Shown here: piece after piece, positions 1 through 10,737 of the stretch
Position numbering within the stretch: the first letter of the stretch is position 1
How the letters are laid out: each line of letters starts with the position of its first letter
Assembly: GCA_039720395.1 (NCBI GenBank)
Contig: CM077827.1
Span: 18,215,822-18,279,821 of the forward strand
Length of the DNA stretch: 64,000 nucleotides
Reading direction: 5' to 3'
From: Liquidambar formosana
Taxonomy: Eukaryota; Streptophyta; Magnoliopsida; Saxifragales; Altingiaceae
The notes under the pieces: generated by a model
Database searches by the model: none
The model's input: the letters and a program-made list of their open reading frames with translations, nothing else
What the model was told of the DNA's origin: nothing
Program-made: the position numbers and the translations under genes

Positions 1-416
1 TTGCATTGTTTCCTAAGAAGGCTCGACCACCATTTTATAAACAAAGAAAAATGCTTTTGAAAATTCCATGATTGTGCTAAGTATGTAAAGAGGTCTTTAA
101 GGAAAAAGAATGATAGGTTTGCAAAACCATTTCTAAATAATCTTTCTGTGCATGAACTTGTGCTCATAAATCTGTGTGAATCAATTTTACTTGAGTTGAT
201 TGATTAGTTGATGTGTGCATTAGTAATATGCAGTGTTCATTGAGTTTTGGAGGTCCATTTTCCCATGACCATATTTGCTTGAGTATTCGCCATTGGGTTA
301 CACCCAAGTAGCCATGTGAGTGATATTTTTTCTTCATGTGGTGTTGGCTTAGTCTCTATACCATTCCTGTCTTATTAATAGTGACTCCCCGCTTAACTAG
401 TGTCTTCATAGGCTCT

Positions 417-2075
417 CTCGAGTATTCACATGTACTCACCCCGAGTATTCACATATACTCACCCCGAGTATTCACCAGTACTCACCCCGAGTATTCACCA
501 ATACTCACCCTAAGTATTCACCCATATTCATCCCCGAGTATTCACCAATACTCACCCTGAGTATTCACCCCTACTCATCCCCGAGTATTCACATGTACTC
601 ACTCCGAGTATTCACCTCTACTCATCCTTGAGTATTCACATGTACTCACTCCGAGTATTCATCTCTACTCGTCCCTAAATATTCACCAATACTCTCCTCT
701 CGAGCATTGACCCTTGTTCGTATTGATTCCAAACCCCTTCATCATGCCTCCTCTATTCATATGTTATTGTTTTAGGTATTGACTTCTACCTATGCAATCT
801 CTCGGCATTCTTTGAGTATTGACCCCTACTCATCACCAACAGTGACTTTTGTTCATATAGTGAGTATTGACTCCTACTCATTTCAAGCATTGACCTTTGC
901 TTATATACATTTTACCTTGAGCATTGACCCTTGCTCGAATAATTTTCTCTGTGAGTATTGAATCCTACTCATTTCAAGCATTGACCTTTGCTTATATACA
1001 TTTTATCTTGAGCATTGACCCTTGCTCGAATGATTTTCTCGGTGAGTATTGAATCCTACTCATTTCAAGCATTGACCTTTGCTTATATACATTTTATCTT
1101 GAGCATTGACCCTTGCTCGAATGATTTTCTCAGTGAGTATTGAATCCTACTCATTTCAAGCATGGACCTTTGCTTATATACATTTTATCTTGAGCATTGA
1201 TCCTTGCTCGAATAATTTTCTCTGTGAGTATTAAATCCTACTCATTTCAAGCATTAACCTTTGCTTATATACATTTTATCTTGAGCATTGACCCTTGCTC
1301 GAGTGATTTTCTCTGTGAGTATTGAATCCTACTCATTTCAAGCATTGACCATTGCTTATATACATTTTATCTTAAGCATTGACCCTTGCTCGTATGACTT
1401 TCTCTGTGAGTATTGAATCCTACTCATTTCAAGCAATGACCCTTGCTCGTAAGTTTTTCCTTATGAGTATTGATCTTTACTCATAGCAAGCATTGACCCT
1501 TGCTTATGTGTTTTTAAGTATTGACTTCTATTCATGGAATTTCTTTTTAGATTTTCAGTATGGATGTTGAATTCTATCCATCATGGGTTCTCGTTTGAGT
1601 AATGACTCTTACCCATACGATGTCTTATTGGCTCACCTGAGTATTGACCTATACTCATTCCGAGTACTGATATATACTCATCCTAAGTATTGACCCATTC
1701 TTACCCTGAATATTATCTCATATTCATCTTGAGTATTGACCCATACTCACCCTATGTATTGACCCGTACTGATTCTAATCATTAAAGCATATTTGTCTCG
1801 AGTATTGACTAGTACTCATCCCGAGTGTTGACCTTCACTCTGAATACTGATTCCTATTCCTTTCGAGTATTGACTGGTACTCACTCCGAGTGTTGACCTC
1901 CACTCATATTCATCCCTACTCCTTTCAAGTATTGACTATTACTCACCCTGAGTATTGACCTTCACTCCCAATACCGATTCTCTTCGAGTATTGACTTGTA
2001 CTCATCCTAGGGGTTGACCTTCACTTATTGTTACCTCTACTTGTCCTGGGTATTGACCTTTACCCAGACATTGAC
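417..2075 (+). repeat. Hairpin repeat array in the 3' UTR of element E
   Basis: The stretch is made of 18-nt units with 5-nt arms around an 8-nt loop, usually TTGACCCT or TTGACCTT. Arms differ between units yet stay complementary: GAGTA/TACTC (814-831), GAGCA/TGCTC (919-936), AAGCA/TGCTT (976-993), GAGTG/CACTC (1823-1840), GGGTA/TACCC (2048-2065). The first part (417-700) uses the variant loop TTCACC. It ends shortly before the polypurine tract. Tandem repeats in this position are known in Ogre/Tat elements; paired-arm variation is what is seen here. Confidence 0.85.
951..1496 (+). repeat. 91-bp tandem repeat, about six copies
   Basis: The anchor GTGAGTATT recurs at 951, 1042, 1133, 1224, 1315 and 1406, exactly 91 bp apart (one copy has GTGAGTATTAA). 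Each copy carries three of the small stem-loops in order, with arms GAGTA, AAGCA and GAGCA, and differs from the others by a few substitutions. It is the most regular part of the larger array. Confidence 0.9.
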
Positions 2076-2177
2076 TTCTAGTTGCTTAAGATATGTGATG
2101 AATTCCATAGGATGATGGAGTTCTCCATTTGAATTTGATGCAGTTACTCTCTCAGGCAAAAATGGGATGTTCTTTTA

Positions 2178-2213
2178 TCATTGGTTCGCAAGTGAAACTT
2201 GCTGCACCAATGA
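2178..2213 (+). promoter_or_regulatory. Hairpin at the polypurine tract of element E
   Basis: Outer arms TCATTGG (2178-2184) and CCAATGA (2207-2213) enclose inner arms GCAAGT (2188-2193) and ACTTGC (2197-2202). The short purine run ATGAGGGG follows directly, and the LTR begins at 2222. The same structure occurs before the 3' LTR of A and C with inner arms ACAAGT/ACTTGT. A role in plus-strand priming or RNA 3'-end folding is inference. Confidence 0.6.
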
Positions 2214-2929
2214 GGGGCTTCTGTCACACCCCATTTTTGCACCACCTTACTAGGGCTCACCATTTCATGTAGGTTATTGTTTTGTTTTTGAGTCTAGTTA
2301 TTTGCATTAGTTTTCTAGAATCACAAGGACATTGGATATGAATTTTGGTTCAATTTGGAGTTAATCTTGAGGGTTAATAAGAACTTTTGTGACTTGAGGG
2401 GCATAACCGTCTTTTAGGTCACGAACTTTCTATTTAACCTTGAAATGATCTCCAAGTTGTCAATTAGAGTTCATGAGAATGCATTTGAGGTATTTATGGG
2501 TTCAATTTGATGAATTGATGGTTCGGGATTAAAATGGCTCAATACGGTTCAAGTTGGTTAAGAGACCCACTTCGGGTTGGCTCAAATTGGCTCATGATTT
2601 TCACTCAATTCCCACCCATTTGACTTTAATTAGTCTTAATTTCATTCCCAAAGATATTTTGGAAGGTTGAATTTTGAATTGGAAAGCATTCGGTGCGACC
2701 ATATGTGCATACCTAAGCTTAGCGACGGTGGTGCATAGCGGTTAGCCGCCTTTGTAAAACCCAACCATGCAGCCATGGCTAGAGATTTTTGCCCTAAAAT
2801 GTCTTAAATTACATTCCTCATCGAAGCACGGTCGTTTTGGCTTTCGTTTTGTCAAAATCGGACTCCGTTTGACCCCCGAAACACATTTGGAAGCTGAAAA
2901 GGCTCAAATAAGGCAATTGCTGATGGCGC

Positions 2930-3032
2930 GCTCGGGTGACCATCTGGGGCCTGGCGGCTAACCGCCCAGCCCAGGTGGTCAGCCGCCCAAGGCCAGGCGG
3001 CTAGCCGCCCAGCCCCAGGTGGTCACCCGAGC
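2930..3032. repeat. GC-rich palindromic block in the E LTR
   Basis: A perfect 13-bp inverted repeat, GCTCGGGTGACCA (2930-2942) and TGGTCACCCGAGC (3020-3032), encloses several smaller palindromes of the GGCGGCTAGCCGCC type. Related blocks lie upstream of the antisense ORF in A (19069-19128) and C (54061-54120). Confidence 0.8.
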
Positions 3033-3218
3033 CACTTTCCTTTTTTGAGCTTTGACGCGGCTCCCTCCCTATTTCCTCGGATTTGCTCGCCTCCAGCCGC
3101 CATTTAACCCTAATTTCAGCCCTATTTGACCTACTTGAGCCCCAAGGGAACCTCTAAGAGCCCTTGGATCAATCCCTAGGGTTTTAATCCCAACCATTGA
3201 GGGTTTTCCCTCAATCCC

Positions 3219-3226
3219 TATAAATA
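3219..3226 (+). promoter_or_regulatory. TATA box of the E LTR
   Basis: TATAAATA lies in a CCCTATAAATACCCCC context, about one third into the LTR, as expected for the U3/R promoter. The A and B LTRs have the same octamer in a matching place. Confidence 0.6.
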
Positions 3227-3509
3227 CCCCCTTATACTTCATCAATAGGGAAGGCAATTTCTGAAGTGTGAGGCATGTGTGAGACTTAGAGGCTATGGCA
3301 GCCATCCTTAGGGTAGTTTAACCTAAACTTTGAGTGAGAGAGTGAGAGAGAAGGCTTGAAGGAGGGCTAGAGTATTGCTTGAAGGCTTTAAGAAGAGTGT
3401 TTCCAGCAGTACAATAAGAAGAAGAGGACTCTCTACAGCAGCCACCATAGGTATACCTCTTCCCCTTTCTTTCATTCATTCAAACTAGGGTTTTTGCATA
3501 AGATAGCAT

Positions 3510-4020
3510 TATTCCATGTTCAAGCTTGTACTTTTATTGTGCTTTGTTATTTCTATTAATTAGTATGCATATCTAGGATCATATTCATGGGCTGTTTAGT
3601 ATGCTAGGATGATATTCCATGTGATTTACTTCATGTTTGGGACTTTAGGGTTTCCTTAGTGCTGAAAATGGTTTTCTGCATGAAATAACTCTTTTGCATA
3701 TTAAAGCTTGTGTTTTTATTGTGTTTTGCTATTTCTATTAGTTAGTATGCATATCTAGGATCATATTCATGGGCTGTTTAGTATGCTAGGATGATATTCC
3801 ATGTGATTTACTGCATGTTTGAGACTTTAGGGTTTCCTTAGTGCTGAAAATGGTTTTCTGCATGAAATAACTCTTTTGCATATTAAAGCTTGTGTTTTTA
3901 TTGTGTTTTGCTATTTCTATTAGTTAGTATGCATATTTAGGATCATGTTCATGGGCTGTTTAGTATGCTAGGATGCTATTTCATGTGATTTACTGCATGT
4001 TTGTGATTCTAGGGTTTCTA
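3510..4020 (+). repeat. Tandem triplication of about 181 bp inside the E LTR
   Basis: The anchor TAGTATGCAT recurs at 3561, 3743 and 3924, spaced 182 and 181 bp. Units share text such as ATGGGCTGTTTAGTATGC and differ by a few substitutions. The LTRs of A and C have only one diverged equivalent. Confidence 0.85.
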
Positions 4021-5368
4021 TCATCCTTGTGTGGGTTTAGTTGCATATAGCATGATTGGTTAGGGATTTTTCCCTGTTTTTTTCTTCATAGTTGCTGCAT
4101 ATGTGTTCCATATTAGGTAACTATGATATTTCTAGCATTCATATAGTTGATTTTAGGGTTTTTTGCATGTCATTGCATGTAGGGTTGAATTAGGGTTTCA
4201 GTTAGCTTATGATTCATGTTGTTTGCATGACTTGTGGTTGATTTTAAGCCTTATTTCAATTCTGTCCAGATCTGTTGTTTGTCCTTGATATGATATTTTG
4301 AGCATGTATTTGCTTATGTTTAAGCATGATAATGGCTTGATTTGGAATCTAGCTTGTTTGGTTAGTATTTTTGGTATGTTTTGCATGGAAATTGCAGGTG
4401 CTTTGACAGGTACAACAGGTGCAACTACCCCACCAATGTGGGGTGGTTATTTTGGCTATTGCGAGATGAAATCTTGCAAATTACCCTATGCAATAGGGTG
4501 GTTATTTTGACAGGTTGCTTTTGCTAAAGGTAAGTAGGGTGTGAGGGTGCCCCAATTCACCCTTCTTTCCTTTTCCTTGAAACTTTCCCTTTCTCCCCCC
4601 CTAGGGTTATTTCCTAATAGAGGGGTACGGTAACTCCTATAGTTTCCTTTCGATAACAAATACCTTTCGAATCAAGGTTTCCATTTTTATCAAAATTCCA
4701 TATATTACCAAAAATCTTTTGAGAATCATTTATTTTGGAAACTTACCATGTTTTACTTGAAAGGAAACTTAGGGTTTACTATAGGCCTTGATTAGGTTAT
4801 AACCCTATTCCCTTTCGAACTACGTGGACTTTGATCCATGTATTTCCATACATGGTACGTAGGCGCTCCTTGTGAGGTTCAAGTCCGCCCTAGGATACTA
4901 AGTATCCTAGGTTTTCTCTCCCTCCTTCTTTTTTCTGTTTTTTCTTTGATTTACTTGATTATATGGATGAATGAATGAATGATATGCATGCTGTCTTGTG
5001 ATGATAACTGTTGATTTGTGTGTGATTAAGACTTTGATTTAGCCCAATTAAATTAAGAGACCGTTTAGGGCGATATGGGTGCCTATAGGCTTTGCCTAGA
5101 ACCTTCCCATATCGTAACTTAGCCTCCGAATCCCCGAATTCTCTGGTTTCCAAAAGACTTTTCGCCTTACCATTTTTAAACATGGAGTCATTATTTTGTT
5201 TTCCTAAAACAAAACTGTTTTTAGGGTTTTCCTTGTTTCCTTTAAAAAATAAGGTGGCGACTCCTTTTCCTTTTTCAAACTTCAAACCCATTCGTGGGCC
5301 TGCTTTCCTGGGTCCATAGACTGGCGACTTTTAAACCCTTGTGGGCCTTAACTTTTTAGGGGTTCACA

Positions 5369-6300
5369 GGTGGGATCACACCTTAACCCATCAAGAAAAA
5401 CAGGCAATATTATATGCAATAAAAACTGACCAACAAGGCAATATTATTAAAACTGAAGAAGGAGAAGAGATTGAGGACGCAGTCTCAACACTGCTCTTCA
5501 CAATCTCCAAACATTTTGTTGGAGATCCTTCTAAGTTAAAAGACACAACTGCAGAAATATTGGCAAATCTCAGATGTAAAAGGTTAGGTGATTTTAAATG
5601 GTATAAAGATGCCTTTCTTACAAAGGTATTTTTAAGACCAGATAATAATCAACCTTTCTGGAAAGAAAAATTTATATCTGGATTACCAACATTATTTGCA
5701 GAAACTATCAGGACAAAACTCAAGGATCAGAACAATGGAATGATCCCTTGGGAGAAACTGACATATGGAGATTTAATTAGTACAATACATCAGGCTGGTA
5801 TTGCCCAATGTACTCAATTTAAACTCCAACAGCAAATGAAAGAGGAAAAAATTAGAAATAAACAAGAATTTGGTTCATTTTGTGAACAATTCGGGTTTAC
5901 TTCTATAAAGACAAACCCCAAGAAATACCGTAAATCCTCTTCTAGATATCATAAAAAATATCATAGAAGGAGAACTCAAAGCAAACCATCTGATAATCAG
6001 TATTATCAGAAGCCAAATTCAAGTCAACAGAAAGATCATCACAGGCCAAATCCTAAAAAGCAATATAGGAAGAAATCCAATAAGCAACATTCTGTTGTTT
6101 GTCATAGATGTGGCAAACCGGGTCATTATAAAGCCCAATGTAGAGTAAAACAGACAATTAATGAGTTGCAATTTGATTCTGGATTATCTCCAGAGGAGAT
6201 AAAAACCATGATCATAAGTGCAATTTATAATTCTGACTCCGAATATGAATCTTATTCCGAATCAGAAGAAGAAGAAAGACAAATTGATGAAATTCATTAA
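5369..6300 (+). pseudogene. Endogenous pararetrovirus coat-protein region (N-terminally truncated)
   Basis: About 310 codons of a caulimovirid coat protein (capsid and nucleic-acid binding). Visible parts are a helical capsid-like region with the segment FWKEKFISGLP, a basic stretch rich in K, R and Q, and one zinc knuckle of CX2CX4HX4C type (6100-6141), followed by an acidic Ser/Glu tail. The start is cut by the E LTR; the apparent ATG-like start upstream lies in the LTR and is not viral. The frame ends at TAA (6298-6300), but the same frame stays open after it into the protease, so this looks like a nonsense mutation inside a polyprotein. No movement-protein region is in the window. Virus type: Caulimoviridae is secure; Florendovirus-like is an inference from gene order. 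Confidence 0.85.
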
Positions 6301-7049
6301 ACAACAACAACATCAGATTCATCTTCTGAGTCTGAGCAACAATGTCAACAAGATTGCAATAAAAAATGTTGTAACATGATTAAAAGTAATATTAATCATG
6401 AACAACAAACTCTTTTATTGGATATCATTGATAAAATGACTGATCCAATTTTAAAAAGAGAATATTTGCAAAAACTGCAAAACACAATGAGCAAAGTGCA
6501 ACAAAAACCCAAAAGGATTTATAATTTGCAAGAAATCCTTAATGAAAAATATCAAAAGCAACAAACAGAAGAAATTTCTGTGCAAGATATGAAACAAGAA
6601 ATTAAGCAAATGAAAAATGACATAAAAGAATTAAGGCAACACTCTAACTTGAAAAATTTAAATATTGAAGTTCTACGACAACAGATTTTTCAGTTAGAAC
6701 AGCAACAAGCTTCTACAAGCAATGGCAAGCAAATTGTCATTCATGAAGCTGAAAATGACAATATCACCAAGGAAAGGGAAAACTTAGGTGAAGAAAATTT
6801 TGTTCAACTTCTCAAGCAAATAACATATCAAAAATGGAATACTACCATAAAAATTATGGTACAAAATCCACAAGACAAAGATGACGAATATATACTGGTC
6901 ATAACTGCATTAATTGATACAGGTGCAGATATGAACTGTATACAAGAAGGGATTATCCCTTCAAAATACTATAAAAAGACAAAGGAAGAATTAAGTTCAG
7001 CCAGTGGAGCTAAGCTTAATATCAAATATAAATTAGACAATGTTCATAT
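6301..7049 (+). pseudogene. Endogenous pararetrovirus linker and aspartic protease, interrupted by element A
   Basis: Continues the coat-protein frame past the stop at 6298. It holds an acidic Ser-rich and Cys-rich linker, a Gln-rich probable coiled coil (about 6530-6720), then a retropepsin with the active-site motif LIDTGADMN near 6910. The protease is cut at 7049 by insertion of element A and resumes at 23595, where the reading phase is preserved once A and one CATAT copy are discounted. Apart from the stop and the insertion no frame break is visible. Confidence 0.85.
7045..7049. repeat. Target site duplication of element A (left copy)
   Basis: CATAT directly precedes the TG of the 5' LTR at 7050 and is repeated at 23590-23594 after the CA of the 3' LTR. 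Five bp is the usual duplication for LTR retrotransposons, which confirms A as one complete insertion. Confidence 0.95.
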
Positions 7050-7640
7050 TGTCACACCCCATTTTTGCACCACCTTACTAGGGCTCATCATTTCATGCAT
7101 GTTTTTGTTTTGTTTTTGAGTCTAGTCACTTGCATTAGTTTTCTAGAGTCACAAGGACAATGGATATGAATTTTGGTTCAAATTGGAGTTGATCTTGAGG
7201 GATAATAAGAGCTTTTGTGACTTGAGGGGCATAATCGTCTTTTAAGTCCCAAACTTTTCATTTGACCTTGGAATGATCTCCAAATTGTCAATTGGAGTTC
7301 ATATGGATGCATATGAGGTATTTCTAGGTTCAATTTGGTAAGTCAATGGCTCGGGATTAAAATGGCTCGATGTAGTTCAAGTTGGTTAATTGACCCTTCC
7401 TTGGGTTAGCTCTAATTGACTCACAATTACCAACCAAATCTTTTCAAATTGACTTTCATTAGTCATCATTTTACCCTCAAAAGTGTTTCATGAAGTTCAA
7501 TTTTGATATGGCCTGATGATGAGTTTAGTGTGGTTATTTACGGATTATCCTTGAAGAATTAGTGCGAATCACAGCATGAGATTTTTGGTTAAAATGAAAA
7601 GAAAATTATTTTATTAAATTAGCCATTTTTATCATGACAC

Positions 7641-7702
7641 TAACACGTGTACGTATGTGATGAGTGTGTGTACGCACATACGATACATGTGCATGCGTGT
7701 TA
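7641..7702. repeat. Imperfect inverted repeat in U3 of the A LTR
   Basis: TAACACGTGTACGTATGTG (7641-7659) is answered by CACATACG (7675-7682) and a CATGCGTGTTA end (7692-7702). The left arm holds a CACGTG G-box. The same block is at 21368-21430 in the 3' LTR and on the minus strand near 51910-51975 in element C. Confidence 0.6.
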
Positions 7703-7842
7703 GCGGTCAGTCTCCCAATTTTTATAAAAGACAATTTCCTTTTCCTATTCAGATTAGAAGTCTTTTATCATTATAAAATACCTTTTGATTATTCTCCAAG
7801 GGAAGCTAGTCCAGGAAGGAAAGGAAAACTCCAGATTTCAGC

Positions 7843-7850
7843 TATAAATA
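7843..7850 (+). promoter_or_regulatory. TATA box of the A 5' LTR
   Basis: TATAAATA in an AGCTATAAATACTC context. It is the likely promoter for the genomic RNA. The 3' LTR copy is at 21570-21577. Confidence 0.6.
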
Positions 7851-9864
7851 CTCTCTTAATGTCTTTAAACAAGGGGGAGGAGAAGAGGGTTTAGAGGGAG
7901 TGAAATTCGTCATAATTCAGCAGCAGATTTTCTGAAAACCAGCAGTCGTATTTTAATCATAACTTTTTCATCCGAAGTCAGAATTTGATGAAATTGGTCT
8001 TGTTAGAAAGATAATTCAATTCTCTACAACTTTGTATTTCACAAGCTTTGTCCAAATCCAACGTTTTCATACCCAAAAACGCGATTGAAGTTGCTGCTGC
8101 TGCAAAGTGACGAAAATCACTTTTCTTTTCTCTTGTTCTCTTTTTGTTTTCTATTTCTTTTCAAAGTTGAGTGAGTTTTGATCTCTTTGCTGTGATACCA
8201 CTTTGACAAAGAGGAGGATTCGTGTTGGTTTGATTCACTCTAAAGACCTGAGGAGCCACGAACAATTACAAACACAAGGGGAGCCACTTTATGCATTAAT
8301 ACTTGAGTGTTTGAGAGAGAATAAGGTATTCTCCTTCTCTATTCAAGCTTAAACTAGGTTTTCATATGGGTTAGGCTTATTGCATGTTAAAGGTAACTTT
8401 TTTATCATGTATTAACACTCTAGCTAGTTAATATACATGGAATATCTATTTTTTATCTACTGTTTAGCATGCTTTAGGGCTGTCCTTTAGGTTTCAATGC
8501 ATAGTTATGATTCTTGTGCTCCTGTTTGTCCTTGTGCTAGGATTAGTGTCATTGCATGTTAGAGTTAGGATTTTCATCATGTTATATTGCTTTAGTTAGT
8601 TAATATGCATGATATAATTTCTGTTTAGTTTGGTTTTAGCATGATTAAAGTATGTCTTGTGAGGTTTTAAGCATATTTGTGAGTTTAGGGTTTTAGAGTC
8701 ATTGTTTTGTGTTTGTTTTCATATAGCATGATAAAGTAGACTTTTTTATTTGGTTTTTCTTCGTGTTTGCTGTATATGTTTTTCATATGGAGTAAACATG
8801 ATAGTTTTGCATGCATGTTAGTATGTTCTAGGGTTTTTATGCATGATATGGTTCTAGGAATATGTTAGGACTTATTATTGTTCGCTGTTTTTGCTGTTAG
8901 CATGCTTAGTGGATGATTTTAGGCCTTAGTACTATTCTGTCCAGATTTGCATGTTAGTGTTTTTGCATGGTTTTGTGCACTTGTAAGGGTGCAAATAGGT
9001 GTGGTATTTGTCCTATGGCAAATAGGGCTGCTTATGTCTGAAATGGCTAATGCTTGGAGCTAATTGCGCTCAGGTAAGTGGGTGTGAAGGTGCCCCAATT
9101 CACCTTTCTTCCTTATCCCTTCTCTTCTCCCTATCCGGGTTCATTTTTAATATGATCCTATGGTTTAATTAGAGGTTTCCTTCATAAACAAAATTCTGGT
9201 TTTTATTAAAGTTTCCATTTTGTGGATTTCTTTCCTAAAATCAAACTTTCTATCATATTCAACTCTTTTGATCAAATAAGGAAACCTAGGGTTTTAACCA
9301 TAGGTTTATATTAGGTCTTAACCCTAATTCTAATCGAACTACGTGGACTTTGATCCATGTATTTCGCTGCATGGTACGTAGGCGCTCTTCGTGAGGCTCA
9401 AGTCCGTTCTAGGATCCAAGTATCCTAGGTTTATTTTTGTTTTGTTTTCTTCTTTTTCTTTTTCTGTTTTTTATGTGCTTATTATGCATGGATGGATGAA
9501 TGAAATATATGATATGCATGCAATTCTTGTGATGATATACTTGCTGATTTTTGTATGGAAAGATCTTGATTTAGCCCAAATGAACTGAGAGACCGAAAGG
9601 GTGACATGGGTGCCTATAGGCTTTGCCTAGAACCTTCCCATGTCATAACTTAGCCTCCGAATCCCCGATTTCTTTGGTTTTCAAAAGATTGGTTTTTGCC
9701 TTTCCTTTTTTATGGAGTCATTCAAATTGTTTTCTTAAAACAAACTATTTTTAGGGTTTTCCTTGTTTCCTTTAAAAAATAAGGTGGCGACTCCTTTCCT
9801 TTTTCTTTTTGAAATCCACTTTTCTTTCAATCCCTTGTGGGCCCAATTTCCGGGGTTCACAGTT

Positions 9865-9882
9865 TGGCGACTCCACTGGGGA
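9865..9882 (+). promoter_or_regulatory. Primer binding site of element A
   Basis: TGGCGACTCCACTGGGGA begins three bases after the end of the 5' LTR. The identical 18-mer follows the B LTR. It should pair with the 3' end of a host tRNA; Ogre/Tat elements are reported to use tRNA-Arg, which was not checked here. Confidence 0.8.
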
Positions 9883-10737
9883 TTTGTAGGCTAGACTCTA
9901 TAAAGTTTAATTGGGCTAGGTTAATTTCTTATGTTTAATTAAAATCAATCACATTGCATCCGCTTGATTGTGTGCTTTCATTTATTGCATTGTGTGCGCA
10001 AACTCTTGCATGTTAGGATCGATGTCCCTCGATGTATCCTTGCCAACGATCGGACTAGTCTCAACCTTGGTTTTCCTGATTCCATGTGTTGGGGCGAAAG
10101 CTATCAACCTCTCTTGCCTAGTACCCTTGGGCTTGCCCTTGGGTATATTAAATGAGTTAATCACGTACTGCTGGACCCACGCGGCGTTCCTGATGCCACA
10201 TGTGGTTAGGTATAAGGATTGCTCAAGCAAGTGAAGGACCCTAGCCTACCCTTATCATTAGTCCATATAGACAGACTTGTAGGACACTACGGTCTCACCT
10301 TTATGCACCCACAATTGTTTGTAATGATGCTATGCCGTGTTTGTGGTGTGAGGCTTTATATCTTATGCCCTTAATATAGACCTTTAAACCCTAGCCTTCG
10401 TTAAGGCCATGGGTTAGGAGGAATAAATTAAGGAAATAGGATGTAAAGCTATGTTTGTGATGTGCTAGTCCTAGGGGATTAATTAAACCTAATTGAAGGA
10501 CTCTATGCCCTATTCTTTAAAACATACCCTTAATCCATGACCCCTGTAAAGGTAATTGGATAAAAGGAATGAATTAATTGAACATGGTGTAGAGACCGAA
10601 TTCATTAAGGAAAATATGGAGGTTTAGGACGGATCTTTAGGCTAAAGGTTAAAACTTTTCTATCCATAGACGTGCTGGCTTGGATCCGCAATCCACAAGG
10701 GCGTCTAGTGAGTGTTGAGTCTACCCATCAGACAGAC
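9883..10737 (+). other. Untranslated leader of element A
   Basis: About 0.85 kb between primer site and gag. No credible ORF is seen; the short overlapping ORFs near 9964-10234 on both strands have no recognisable content. Unlike Ogre, there is no extra ORF upstream of gag. Confidence 0.6.

Larger units (their letters stand above)
1..5368 (+). mobile_element. Element E: 3' part of a Tat-like Ty3/gypsy LTR retrotransposon
   Basis: Only the 3' untranslated region (1-2221) and the 3' LTR (2222-5368) are inside the window; coding region and 5' LTR lie upstream. The LTR starts TGTCACACCCC and ends GGGGTTCACA, the same termini as elements A and C, so E belongs to the same family. The junction with coat-protein coding sequence of the pararetrovirus is sharp at 5368/5369, so E probably inserted into that virus copy. 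The expected 5-bp target duplication would be GGTGG (5369-5373), but its partner is off the window. Family assignment is inferred from A. Confidence 0.85.
2222..5368 (+). repeat. 3' LTR of element E (3147 bp)
   Basis: The LTR begins TGTCACACCCC and ends GGGGTTCACA. It contains a TATA box, a GC-rich palindromic block, an internal triplication of about 181 bp, and a U5 end that shares long stretches with the LTRs of A, including a TACGTAGGCGCTC segment near 4857. It is about 335 bp longer than the A LTR, partly because of the triplication. Confidence 0.9.
7050..9861 (+). repeat. 5' LTR of element A (2812 bp)
   Basis: Begins TGTCACACCCC and ends GGGGTTCACA, followed by the primer binding site. 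It carries a TATA box at 7843-7850 and an imperfect inverted repeat at 7641-7702. A 76-codon ORF near 7664 is repeated in all LTR copies simply because the LTRs are duplicates; no function is implied. Confidence 0.95.

Noticed and set aside
951..1496. CRISPR-like regular repeats
   Set aside because: The spacing is regular, but the whole 91-bp unit repeats with no unique spacers, and the setting is a plant retrotransposon 3' UTR.
7664..7894. 76-codon ORF conserved in the LTRs of A and C
   Set aside because: It recurs only because the LTRs are copies; it has no recognisable domain and overlaps the promoter.
9964..10234. Overlapping ORFs on both strands in the A leader as an extra ORF1
   Set aside because: All are under 90 codons with no recognisable content and mutually overlapping; not comparable to the Ogre ORF1.
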